From Oscillospiraceae bacterium (GTDB taxonomy: Bacteria > Bacillota > Clostridia > Oscillospirales > Ruminococcaceae), in contig JAFPXW010000191.1 in NCBI GenBank assembly GCA_017394565.1, positions 1 through 10,621 on the forward strand: a stretch of 10,621 nt of DNA, given 5' to 3'. How positions within the stretch are numbered: position 1 is the stretch's first letter; the number at the start of each line of letters is the position of its first letter. The translations under genes were made by a program, and so were the position numbers. The notes under the pieces are model-generated. The model saw only the letters and a list, made by a program, of their open reading frames with translations. It was not told the origin of the DNA and did no database searches. Shown one piece after another: positions 1 to 6,895 of the stretch.

Positions 1-41
1 GATGACTGTGATTTCGGAGGGTGGATTTTTCGGAAATGGGA

Positions 42-70
42 TTGAATTATCGGGGGCGCTGTGGTATAAT
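42..70 (+). promoter_or_regulatory. Sigma-A type promoter of the alpha/beta hydrolase gene
   Basis: A TTGAAT -35 element at 42-47 is followed after exactly 17 bases by a perfect TATAAT -10 element at 65-70. Transcription would start near 77, about 55 bases before the ATG at 132. The spacer contains a G-rich run. No other gene is visible in bases 1-131, so this promoter most simply serves the hydrolase alone. Confidence 0.75.
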
Positions 71-131
71 GGAAAGGCAGGAATAGGCATTCGGCATATT
101 CGTTATAAAAGGATAAATGAGAGGATAAAAC

Positions 132-1091
132 ATGAAAAAAGCGTTTAAGATCATAGGAAAAGTAGTGCTTGGATTACTGATATTATTAGCGGTATTTCTT
201 ATCGTTATGACGATCTACAATCAGATAATGCTGAGAAAAAACAAAGACCTTTACGGAACGCCCCTCGGACAGCTCGTCGAAGTGGACGGTCACAACATGA
301 GCATCTACACCGAGGGGGAGGGTGAACACACGATCGTGTTCATGTCGGGCTGGGGCACTACCTCTCCAATACTGGATTTCAAATGCTTGTACTCACGTCT
401 CAGTGATGAAAACAAAATTGCCGTTGTGGAGAAATTCGGTTATGGATTCAGCGATGTAGTAGACGGTGAACGTGATTTCGATACCATACTCCGTCAGGAC
501 AGAGAAGCACTCCAAAAGGCTGATATGAAAGCACCATATATACTTTGCGCTCATTCATATTCGGGATATGAAGCGGTCCTTTGGGCGCAGAAATATCCAG
601 ATGAAGTTGAAGCGATCGTCGGGCTGGATATGTGCATACCGAATGGGAAAGAAGAAGATACTATACAAACCAATGCGAAACTTGTAGGACTTGTCAAACT
701 TATTAACAGAGTAAGCAGATATACGGGACTTGTCAGGATCGGTAGTTCAGAGTATTCAGGCACTCTTACCGGCGAAGAAGAAAAAATCTACACTGAGATA
801 AATGCTCATATTCTCGCAAATGATACGATGATAAATGAGATGAATCCTGATTACGAGCTTGACGTTATAGACGAACTAAACTCTTCTCCGCTGCCTACAG
901 TACCCGTGTTAATGTATGTTTCAGGAGATACCGCCCGGCAGGAGCTTTGGCTAAGCGGAACCCAGGCAATGGTGGATGCTTCCTCAGACGGAAAGCTCAT
1001 AAAGCTCGACTGCGGTCACTATGTATATTCCTTTGAGTATGAGCGCATCAGCAAAGAGATAAAGGAGTTAATAGATAGCCTAAACGATTAA
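132..1091 (+). CDS. Membrane-anchored alpha/beta hydrolase
   Basis: The product is 319 residues. Residues 7-29 form one hydrophobic segment after a short basic N-terminus, so the protein is probably anchored with its hydrolase domain outside the membrane. The rest follows the alpha/beta-hydrolase pattern: an oxyanion-type GWG near residue 73-75, a nucleophile elbow AHSYS with probable Ser142, a probable acid Asp266 in VSGD, and His296 in CGHYV. The elbow has Ala and Ser where most relatives have Gly, which is tolerated in the fold. The substrate cannot be told from sequence; esterase, peptidase or lipase-like activity are all possible. The ATG is preceded by GAGAGG at 119-124 with 7 bases between. 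The gene has its own promoter and terminator and is more AT-rich than its neighbours: two sampled 60-base lines are 35% and 47% GC, against 58% in a line of the xylanase and 58% in the dockerin remnant. This suggests separate acquisition (inference). Confidence 0.88.
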   Translation: MKKAFKIIGKVVLGLLILLAVFLIVMTIYNQIMLRKNKDLYGTPLGQLVEVDGHNMSIYTEGEGEHTIVFMSGWGTTSPILDFKCLYSRLSDENKIAVVEKFGYGFSDVVDGERDFDTILRQDREALQKADMKAPYILCAHSYSGYEAVLWAQKYPDEVEAIVGLDMCIPNGKEEDTIQTNAKLVGLVKLINRVSRYTGLVRIGSSEYSGTLTGEEEKIYTEINAHILANDTMINEMNPDYELDVIDELNSSPLPTVPVLMYVSGDTARQELWLSGTQAMVDASSDGKLIKLDCGHYVYSFEYERISKEIKELIDSLND

Positions 1092-1103
1092 ATAAATCAA
1101 ATC

Positions 1104-1134
1104 AATGCAGAGCAACACCAGCTCTGCATTTTTT
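1104..1134 (+). terminator. Rho-independent terminator of the hydrolase gene
   Basis: A perfect 10-base inverted repeat (1104-1113 with 1121-1130) encloses a 7-base loop and runs into six T residues at 1129-1134, 12 bases after the hydrolase stop codon. This is a textbook intrinsic terminator on the plus strand. Confidence 0.92.
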
Positions 1135-1202
1135 ATACCCATTTCAAAATCCCCCATAACAATTTCACGATAAGAAAAGTTTTATGGCGCACAGGACTTC
1201 AT

Positions 1203-1244
1203 GCGCACTGCGAATAGACTTTCACCCCGAAAGTGCGCTATAAT
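1203..1244 (+). promoter_or_regulatory. Promoter-like element with nested inverted repeats
   Basis: TAGACT at 1215-1220 and a perfect TATAAT at 1239-1244 are 18 bases apart and could form a sigma-A promoter. Inside the spacer lies the dyad ACTTTC (1218-1223) / GAAAGT (1229-1234) with a 5-base loop, and a wider dyad GCGCACT (1203-1209) / AGTGCGC (1232-1238) overlaps it, so the two stems are mutually exclusive. A dyad between -35 and -10 is typical of an operator. However, the only thing downstream is a truncated reading frame, so this may be the leftover promoter of a lost gene or chance. Confidence 0.35.
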
Positions 1245-1310
1245 TTTAGTGTTAGGCTGAGTAGTTCGGCTCGACTAAAATTTATGATCTTACGATCATA
1301 GCCGAGCCGA
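1242..1310. repeat. Quasi-palindromic junction sequence
   Basis: Three inverted-repeat pairs interlock here: AATTTTAGT (1242-1250) with ACTAAAATT (1274-1282), CGGCTCG (1267-1273) with CGAGCCG (1303-1309), and TATGATC (1283-1289) with GATCATA (1294-1300). The right arms fall within the open coding frame of the dockerin remnant. The arrangement marks the point where that frame begins and could be a rearrangement scar or a transcribed hairpin. Confidence 0.45.
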
Positions 1311-1771
1311 CAAAGCTTACCTACAGGATCGGTGAGCAGCTTGATCTGACAGGCGGATACGCAGCGGCATCCTATAAGAATTCCTACGGAGAGACCGACG
1401 ATTTTTCCTACGGCGATCCGCTGACCGCAGAGGTATTTTCCATTGATACCGATTTCGACAGCACACCCCCCGGCACATACACTGTGTATGTGCCAACAGC
1501 AGACGGAATGGCCAAGGCTTCCTTTACCGTTGAGGTATTGCCGGACGAGACCGCGGTCCAGGTGGAGGACGTGAAAAAGGGAGATGTCAATCACGACGGC
1601 AGTATTGACATCATGGACGGGATCTGTCTGAACAAGTACCTGCTGGAAGTCCAGACGCTCACCCCATCGCAGTCAGCTGCTGCCGATGCGGACGGTAACG
1701 GCGAAGAGGTGGATCCGACAGATTCGCTGCTGATCCTGAAATATGCAGTAGAGATCATCGACAGCTTGTAG
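1265..1771 (+). pseudogene. 3' remnant of a secreted Ig-like/dockerin protein
   Basis: An open frame of 168 codons begins right after an in-frame TAG at 1262-1264 and ends at TAG 1769-1771. It has no plausible start: there is no ribosome binding site and no signal peptide, and the frame opens in the middle of an Ig-like domain of the Big_3 sort (residues about 8-92, with an EPTKLTYRIGEQLDLTG motif). A type I dockerin follows at about 106-165. Its first calcium loop, GDVNHDGSIDIMD, is intact; the second, DADGNGEEVDPTD, carries a one-residue insertion, then continues as DSLLILK. Proteins of this type are exported and attach to cohesins on a scaffoldin. The part encoding the signal peptide and any catalytic domain is missing. 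The GTG at 1484 cannot rescue it, because it would start inside the Ig domain. It is probably non-functional. An assembly artefact is the main alternative. Confidence 0.75.
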
Positions 1772-1792
1772 CAAGCATTCTCCAATACAGAC

Positions 1793-1832
1793 AGGAAGTG
1801 GGCGTCTGCCATTGCGCAGGCTCCCACTTCCT
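1793..1832. terminator. Convergent bidirectional terminator candidate
   Basis: A perfect 10-base dyad, AGGAAGTGGG (1793-1802) with CCCACTTCCT (1823-1832), lies 21 bases after the remnant's stop and between convergent frames. A small inner stem CTGC/GCAG (1806-1809/1816-1819) adds stability. T-tracts are weak on both sides, so termination strength is uncertain. Confidence 0.6.
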
Positions 1833-1856
1833 TGTTGATATATCGCTGGCGCTCTT

Positions 1857-1882
1857 CTCCCCCAATAACGATTGAGGGGGAG
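1857..1882. repeat. C/G-run hairpin in the convergent intergenic region
   Basis: CTCCCCCAAT (1857-1866) pairs with ATTGAGGGGG (1871-1880) across an AACG loop, with one bulged A. It lies just after the stop of the minus-strand BIG2/dockerin gene. It lacks a U-tract, so it looks more like a REP-type intergenic hairpin than an intrinsic terminator. Confidence 0.45.
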
Positions 1883-1903
1883 AGGAAGCGTATTACTACA
1901 GGC

Positions 1904-3217
1904 TTATTCTATGCTGCCGCCGTAAATCATCGCTCGTTTCATCAGGCACAGGTCAAATACATCGAGGTTGCCGTCACGGGACAGATCGGCTCTGTTCCAG
2001 TCCGGCAGACTGGTATCCTGTACATGAAGCAGCCATTTCTGAAGCAGAATCACATCGGAAACACCCAGCTCACCGTCGGAATCGACATCGCCCTTTACGA
2101 CGGGCGCACCATAGCTGACGGGGAATGACGCTGTATCCCCGACCGTTTCATTTTTCTGAGTGACGGTGATCTGGCAGGTCCCGCTTCCGGGCGCCTCCTC
2201 TTTGATGGATACCGCAACATCATAGCGCTCTTTCGCTTCTTCGAGCGTGATATCTTCCAGCAGTGACGTGGTGGTGCCGTTGCCATTTGTTTCTGCGATC
2301 GTCAGCTTCAGGCCTGTCAGATCGAGGGCCTCCTCACCATGGATGATCGTATCATAGGGCTCGCTTGTGATCTGTACCTCCAGAAGCGTGGAGTCAGTAG
2401 GATCCGCAGGCACATCGACAGATTCCAGCTCGATCGTCTTGGTATCATGGTCGATCATGCTGACTCTGATCTCGCCCTCGCCGATGTATTTGCTGTAATA
2501 CGCCGGAAGAAATACCGGGAGCATCAATCTGGTGGAGCTGTCCGCGCTCTTGATCTCGTAATCATAGCACAGAAGGTGCGTATTCCTGTCGATCACATCT
2601 CCGCTATGCAGTGTTCTGCCGTCAAGATAGGTCAGCCCTTCAAGGTCGGGTGCAAGATACATACACGAGCCCCAGTCACCGACATACTCTGCATCAAACG
2701 GCAGAATATAGTCGTTCTCGTTGATGAAAGCAAGGTCATAGCTGCCCTGGGTATTGACGATGTTTGCGGTACTGCCCTTATTTTTCCCGTCGTAATGCAG
2801 AATGTCGTACTGACGGAGCCTGTCTCCGAGCGAAAGCTCTGATGTGTTGTAGATCACGCTTTTTTCGACCTCACTGGAAACTGCAATGTCGAGAGATCTG
2901 CTGTTTTTTCCGTCTGCACGGGAAACGGTGATCGTTGCAGTACCGTCAGCAAGGCCTGTTACAATGCCGTCCTGATCGACCGTAGCGACGCTTTCATCGC
3001 TTGATGTATAGATGAGGTCAGGAAGCGCACCGTTCGACCATGTGAGCTCCAGGGGCGCAGATTCCCCGACGGCAAGCGTTTCCTTGAAGATCGACACGCC
3101 CTGCAGCGATGCGATCAGCTGATAGGCACCTACTGTATCCTCCGGAACAGATAATGCTGAAAACGATGCGCAGCAAATACAAGCGGCAAGTAATACGGAT
3201 TTGATCGTCTTTCTCAT
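1904..3217 (-). CDS. Secreted non-catalytic BIG2/Ig-like protein with dockerin
   Basis: The product is 437 residues. The start at 3217 is chosen because GGAGG (3226-3230) lies 8 bases upstream and the protein then opens with a basic, hydrophobic signal peptide (about 1-21, likely cleavage after SFSA). An in-frame upstream start at 3247 would place ten extra residues before it. Order of parts: a BIG2 domain at about 38-114 with the typical YTSSDESVATVDQDGIVTG signature; an unrecognised region 115-275 rich in Tyr, Asp and Leu; a Big_3-like Ig domain at 277-370; and a type I dockerin at 374-433. The dockerin's loops are GDVDSDGELGVSD (Gly385 in place of the usual Asp/Asn at loop position 9) and ADLSRDGNLDVFD, ending DLCLMKRAM as in many ruminococcal dockerins. 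No glycoside hydrolase, esterase or cohesin motif is visible. It is probably a cellulosome accessory or substrate-binding subunit, with the central region carrying the activity (inference). No convincing promoter of its own was found. Confidence 0.85.
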   Translation of the reverse strand: MRKTIKSVLLAACICCASFSALSVPEDTVGAYQLIASLQGVSIFKETLAVGESAPLELTWSNGALPDLIYTSSDESVATVDQDGIVTGLADGTATITVSRADGKNSRSLDIAVSSEVEKSVIYNTSELSLGDRLRQYDILHYDGKNKGSTANIVNTQGSYDLAFINENDYILPFDAEYVGDWGSCMYLAPDLEGLTYLDGRTLHSGDVIDRNTHLLCYDYEIKSADSSTRLMLPVFLPAYYSKYIGEGEIRVSMIDHDTKTIELESVDVPADPTDSTLLEVQITSEPYDTIIHGEEALDLTGLKLTIAETNGNGTTTSLLEDITLEEAKERYDVAVSIKEEAPGSGTCQITVTQKNETVGDTASFPVSYGAPVVKGDVDSDGELGVSDVILLQKWLLHVQDTSLPDWNRADLSRDGNLDVFDLCLMKRAMIYGGSIE

Positions 3218-3263
3218 GTTCAATTCCTCCAAATGAAAATCATACATCTCCTGTCACCCCGAT

Positions 3264-3352
3264 CTTCGGCTTGTCAAAAAGTCCTTTTTCTGGTGATGGC
3301 GCACGGGGGAGTGCCCCACCCCCAACCCCTCCTCAAGGAGGGGCTGTTTTTT
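3264..3352. repeat. Candidate dispersed intergenic element, hairpin-rich
   Basis: The spacer upstream of the BIG2/dockerin gene packs three structures: a near-palindrome AAAAAG/CTTTTT at about 3274-3288, a GGGG/CCCC dyad at about 3305-3318 and the strong hairpin at 3326-3343. C-runs and G-runs like these also occur at 1857-1882. The density of structure without coding content suggests a small mobile or REP-like element, but no second full copy is present in this window. Confidence 0.35.
3326..3352 (+). terminator. Orphan plus-strand intrinsic terminator
   Basis: CCCCTCCT (3326-3333) pairs with AGGAGGGG (3336-3343) and is followed by CTG and six T residues (3347-3352), an excellent terminator on the plus strand. 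No plus-strand gene ends nearby, the adjacent genes both being on the minus strand. It could block antisense transcription into the xylanase gene, act as part of a repeat, or work weakly in the minus direction. Confidence 0.6.
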
Positions 3353-3367
3353 GCAAAATCACTGTTT

Positions 3368-3416
3368 GATGCCTGAACCCTCGTTCCTTGTCAAAACGAG
3401 GGCTTTGTCAGGCATC
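3368..3416 (-). terminator. Stem-loop downstream of the xylanase gene
   Basis: Two coaxial stems form one long hairpin: GATGCCTGA (3368-3376) with TCAGGCATC (3408-3416), and CCCTCGTT (3378-3385) with AACGAGGG (3395-3402). It begins 12 bases after the xylanase stop on the minus strand. The U-tract after it is poor, so it may act as an mRNA 3' stabiliser or attenuator that lets some transcripts continue into the BIG2/dockerin gene. Confidence 0.6.
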
Positions 3417-3427
3417 GGTCTGCGGTG

Positions 3428-6400
3428 TTACTTGAGCGGCAGATCTGCCGGATCCAGCAGCTCTACCACGCATTTGAGGATCGTGAGGGAATCGGTCGAA
3501 TCGAGCGTTCCAAGTACAGTGACATCCGCATTCTCCTTGCCCTTGTCCGTCAGGGTATCAGAGCCGAGGAGATATTTGTTCAGTTTAATAACGTCCAGGA
3601 TATCGACAATACCGTCCTCGTTCACATCGCCGTAGGTCACAGCAGGCGCCTGCGTCGGCTCGGTCACGATGGCTTCTTCACCCTCACCGAGAAGCTTGAG
3701 CAGACCTAAACCCGAAACATCTGTATACCCCATGCCGGAGAGGTCGTACCAGTTGGAAATTGCGGTACGCTTGCCCTGTCCGTCGCCGTCGTCGTTGATC
3801 TGCGCATCAAATCCCACGATCTGTCCGGCATTGAAGCCGCCGAGGGTAGACGGAATGGCGATCTCCACCAGATAACCGTCAGCTGTTTTCTGCGCTGCGG
3901 AAACAAAACGGTCGGTCGACAGTCCGTCCGTGATCGACTTTTCGTTGTCGTAATTCACGCGCACCTGCACGTCATCCGCTTCATAGGAACTGGTCTTGTG
4001 GTTGTTCTCATCAAGGAAGATCTCCACGGTATCCTGCTCGTACACATTGCTGGAAGCCTTGGAAAGAACCGGATCCTTGACTTCTGCCAGCACATAGAGG
4101 TTGTCCGCATCCCACAGAAGCTTTGCCGTACCGGTCGCACCGGAGGTTCCCATCGAGAACGTGCTGATCGGCACAGAAAGTGCATCCGCCCATGCCGCGT
4201 CCGCCACGCCATCGACCTTGACCGTGCCTCTGGTCGCGTTGGCGATGGCAGGAATTTCAGAAATGGTCAGCTTGCCATAAGTGTCCGCATCGGGAGTGGC
4301 TTTCAGGGAATTCCAGTTCTCACCGTTGAGGCTCAGGTCGAAGCCGATCGAATCGCCGGTTTTGATCAGGGTATTAACATGGGCAAAGCTGATCTTCACG
4401 GTATTGTCGCCAGCCACAAGCTCATAGGTTTCCGGCGCGTGCAGCAGATCACTGTACACCGTGAGTGTACCAGCCTTTGCTGCGTTCACAGAAAGTGTGA
4501 GCATATCGTTGTTCCAAGCCGCCTTAAAACTGCCGGCAGAACCGATCGCATTGGCTGCCTGTGCATCGAATGCGAGTGCAGAATCTGCCGAAACATAGGC
4601 TCTTGCGTTCTTGACCGTCTGCACAGGTGCATCGGTGTCAATGACTGCATCATACGCATCCTTTGCCTGATAATCCTTATCAAACAGCAGGGGATAGCCG
4701 CCGATCCAGCTTGTGGAATCCGTGATACCCCAGAGGATGACCGCAGAAAGGTTCACGCCGCTGTCCTTGACACGCTTGTACATCTCGAAGCACTGGCGGT
4801 AACGCTCTGCAAGTGCCAGCAGATCCTCACGCGAATTGGAACGAAGGGAAACGTCCAGCTCAGTGACCTGTACTTCCAGTCCCATATCGGCATAAGCCCG
4901 CATCGCATTTTCGTACTGTTCGATGGAGGGAGAGGACATTCCGATGTGGGACTGCATTCCCATGCCGTCGATCAGCTTGGCATCCACGAGGGGCTGGAGA
5001 ATTTCCTTCTGGATGTACAGGCGCTTTGCCTCGCTGTACTCATTATAATCATTGTAAAACAGCTTGCATCCGGACGGCGCGTATTTTCTCGCGTAGGTGA
5101 AGGCTTTCTGGATGTAACTTTGATCGCCGTACACCGAGACCCAGCCGGAAGAACCGTCGCCCTGCGAGTATGCACCAGCCTTGCGGATCGTACCGGAGTC
5201 AGAAGCGGCTTCATTCACGACATCCCATGCGTAAACGTGAAGCTTCGGATACTGCGTCGCGATGGCGTCCATCAGATTCTTGATGTAGTTCTCCATACGC
5301 TGATCCATGACTTCCGGAGAAACGAAATCCGCCGCAGCATCGTAATTTTCCTTAAAGAACCAGTCCGGTGTCTGCGAATGCCATACAAGCACATGACCGC
5401 GCAGATCGAGCCCGTTGTCCTCGCAGAATTTGAGCATTGCGGAAGCCTGCTTGAGCGAAACCTGCGGATTGGTCTGGTCGCCGTTTTCATTCATGTAAGC
5501 GACAGTCGCCGCCTGATCGAGAACGGCTTCGGGCTTGAGTTCGTTGCCGATGGTCACGGAATTGTAGTGCTTGAGGATGAGGTCCTTGGTCGCACCCTGT
5601 GAAAACTCGCTGCCGGCAACGGCACAGCCGACCTTGAAATAATCCTTGTACGCATCCTGCAGCGCTGTGATCTCGTCCTGGATCGCCGGATCCGGCAGAC
5701 GCTCTGCACTCACGTCATCGAGGTAAAATCCCATCAGATCCTGTTCGGTGACAGAGGCTTCCGGCTTGTAAGCCGTCTGCACATACACATACAGATTCGA
5801 CGCGCCTTCGGGGATCGTGCATTCCGTACCGACGTAAGTCCACTCGCCCTTGTTGGCGGTTTCTGTGTAGATGGTGTAATAATTCTCCTTGCCGTCGAGG
5901 TCGTACTGGAGGTTGATGGAGAATTTCTGGGTATCCGTCCATTTTTCGCCGTCATACATCACCCAGCAGCCGAACCGGTAGTAACCGCCGGCTTCGAGAA
6001 CGAGCGTCTTGTTGCAGGTCGCGCCGTTCCAGAGCTGCTGACGTCCGTCGGTATAGAGCGAATAATCGCCGGAATGCGCGGCTTTATCCGTGACCTCGAG
6101 CGTGGTCTGCGAACCGCGCGTCTGCCAGCTCATTTTTGTGCCGTCGTCAAAATTGTCAGAGAAGCCGTCATTTCCGGCTTCCTTCTCGATCTTTTCACCG
6201 TTCACGGTGAAATCATCCATGTAAAAATCCGAAAGCGTCGCAGCTTCCACATACACAACGATATTCGATGCATCTGACGGCACCGTATAGCTGCCCTTGA
6301 TCGTGGCCCAGGTGCCAGCCTGCGCGTTGACGGAGCTGATGTATTTGTAGTTTTCCTTACCGTTTGCATCCGTGTACAGACACTGCAAATTGAACTGCTG

Positions 6401-6733
6401 ACTCTGACCGCCGACCTCGTCGTCATAGTACACCGCGACAGAGAGATCGTACTTCTGATCGGGGTACATGACGCCGATCATGGACGCACCGGCACCGTTC
6501 CAGTTGACGGTCCTGCCCTTGACGAACAGGGATTTCGCGCCGGAATTTGCCTGTGCATCGGACAGCAGGATCTCGGTCGAACCGGAGGTACGCGCCTTCC
6601 AGGTACCGAAGGATTCCTCAAACGTGTCGTTGACCAGTTCCACAGCTTCCGCGCTGACGGGCAGCGTCAAAGGGGTACAGGTCAACAGCAGCGCCGCCGT
6701 GAGCGAAGCTGCCAGAGCCTTGTGTTTCTTCAT
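3428..6733 (-). CDS. Cellulosomal multimodular endo-1,4-beta-xylanase (GH10)
   Basis: This 1101-residue enzyme cleaves internal beta-1,4 bonds of xylan outside the cell. Start 6733 is preferred: GAGGTG (6743-6748) lies 9 bases upstream and the protein then begins MKKHK with a signal peptide (1-28, cleavage PVSA). In-frame starts at 6742 and 6781 lack a properly spaced binding site. Modules in order: CBM22-like 31-182; second CBM22-like 189-346; GH10 about 350-700, with acid/base Glu508 in WDVVNE, nucleophile Glu625 in VTELDV, and conserved WHSQTPDW and WGITD; a degenerate CBM9-like copy about 703-825; an intact CBM9 about 827-1016; a Thr/Pro linker; and a type I dockerin 1034-1092. CBM22-GH10-CBM9 order is known from clostridial and thermophile xylanases, where tandem CBM9 precedes SLH domains; here a dockerin takes that place. 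The second dockerin loop, DVTVLGTLDSTD, has Thr and Leu at two calcium-ligand positions. It appears to be transcribed from its own promoter. Confidence 0.95.
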   Translation of the reverse strand: MKKHKALAASLTAALLLTCTPLTLPVSAEAVELVNDTFEESFGTWKARTSGSTEILLSDAQANSGAKSLFVKGRTVNWNGAGASMIGVMYPDQKYDLSVAVYYDDEVGGQSQQFNLQCLYTDANGKENYKYISSVNAQAGTWATIKGSYTVPSDASNIVVYVEAATLSDFYMDDFTVNGEKIEKEAGNDGFSDNFDDGTKMSWQTRGSQTTLEVTDKAAHSGDYSLYTDGRQQLWNGATCNKTLVLEAGGYYRFGCWVMYDGEKWTDTQKFSINLQYDLDGKENYYTIYTETANKGEWTYVGTECTIPEGASNLYVYVQTAYKPEASVTEQDLMGFYLDDVSAERLPDPAIQDEITALQDAYKDYFKVGCAVAGSEFSQGATKDLILKHYNSVTIGNELKPEAVLDQAATVAYMNENGDQTNPQVSLKQASAMLKFCEDNGLDLRGHVLVWHSQTPDWFFKENYDAAADFVSPEVMDQRMENYIKNLMDAIATQYPKLHVYAWDVVNEAASDSGTIRKAGAYSQGDGSSGWVSVYGDQSYIQKAFTYARKYAPSGCKLFYNDYNEYSEAKRLYIQKEILQPLVDAKLIDGMGMQSHIGMSSPSIEQYENAMRAYADMGLEVQVTELDVSLRSNSREDLLALAERYRQCFEMYKRVKDSGVNLSAVILWGITDSTSWIGGYPLLFDKDYQAKDAYDAVIDTDAPVQTVKNARAYVSADSALAFDAQAANAIGSAGSFKAAWNNDMLTLSVNAAKAGTLTVYSDLLHAPETYELVAGDNTVKISFAHVNTLIKTGDSIGFDLSLNGENWNSLKATPDADTYGKLTISEIPAIANATRGTVKVDGVADAAWADALSVPISTFSMGTSGATGTAKLLWDADNLYVLAEVKDPVLSKASSNVYEQDTVEIFLDENNHKTSSYEADDVQVRVNYDNEKSITDGLSTDRFVSAAQKTADGYLVEIAIPSTLGGFNAGQIVGFDAQINDDGDGQGKRTAISNWYDLSGMGYTDVSGLGLLKLLGEGEEAIVTEPTQAPAVTYGDVNEDGIVDILDVIKLNKYLLGSDTLTDKGKENADVTVLGTLDSTDSLTILKCVVELLDPADLPLK

Positions 6734-6759
6734 TTCATTCATCACCTCATGTAGAGTGT

Positions 6760-6774
6760 GTCCGCCGTGCGGAC
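6760..6774 (-). promoter_or_regulatory. Hairpin in the xylanase 5' leader
   Basis: A perfect GC-rich stem, GTCCGC/GCGGAC, with a CGT/ACG triloop sits in the roughly 73-base untranslated leader, 12 bases upstream of the GAGGTG ribosome binding site. It could stabilise the mRNA 5' end. It does not overlap the ribosome binding site, and no alternative pairing partner was found, so a riboswitch is not claimed. Confidence 0.5.
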
Positions 6775-6812
6775 GTTTCATCTTCTATGCGAGCCGGATG
6801 CTCACTAAATTA

Positions 6813-6841
6813 ATTATAATCAAAAATGTACAAAATGTCAA
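6813..6841 (-). promoter_or_regulatory. Perfect-consensus sigma-A promoter of the xylanase gene
   Basis: On the minus strand, TTGACA (6836-6841) and TATAAT (6813-6818) are separated by exactly 17 bases, a full match to consensus at both elements. The surroundings are AT-rich. Transcription would begin near 6806. The spacer includes the palindrome TGTACA, and an AAAATGT direct repeat overlaps the -35 end. Confidence 0.92.
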
Positions 6842-6854
6842 TAGCTTGTTTGAA

Positions 6855-6874
6855 TTGATTTTTCGTATAATCAA
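6855..6874. promoter_or_regulatory. Inverted repeat upstream of the xylanase -35
   Basis: TTGATT (6855-6860) and AATCAA (6869-6874) form a 6-base dyad with an 8-base spacer, ending 13 bases upstream of the -35 hexamer. Size and position suit a regulator-binding site, perhaps an activator. It could equally be chance in AT-rich DNA. Confidence 0.35.
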
Positions 6875-6895
6875 CTGAAAATCCCGGTCCCACAC

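Noticed and set aside
3175..3190. A lipoprotein signal (LAAC) in the BIG2/dockerin protein
   Set aside because: The hydrophobic stretch before the Cys is only about six residues, too short for a usual lipobox, and a better signal peptidase I site follows at SFSA. Dockerin proteins are also normally released.
3998..5602. A 534-codon plus-strand open frame opposite the xylanase
   Set aside because: It is antisense to the GH10 and CBM9 modules, is rich in Arg, His, Ile and Cys with no domain pattern, and has no promoter or ribosome binding site. It reflects codon bias of the real gene.
6734..6781. An upstream ATG at 6781 as the xylanase start
   Set aside because: It would put 16 extra residues, including a His-rich stretch, before the signal peptide. 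The well-placed GAGGTG fits the start at 6733 instead, and the frame would cover the leader hairpin.
6846..6871. A plus-strand promoter ending in TATAAT at 6866-6871
   Set aside because: No -35 hexamer lies at 16-18 bases, and the direction leads into the terminator and the antisense of the PASTA gene.
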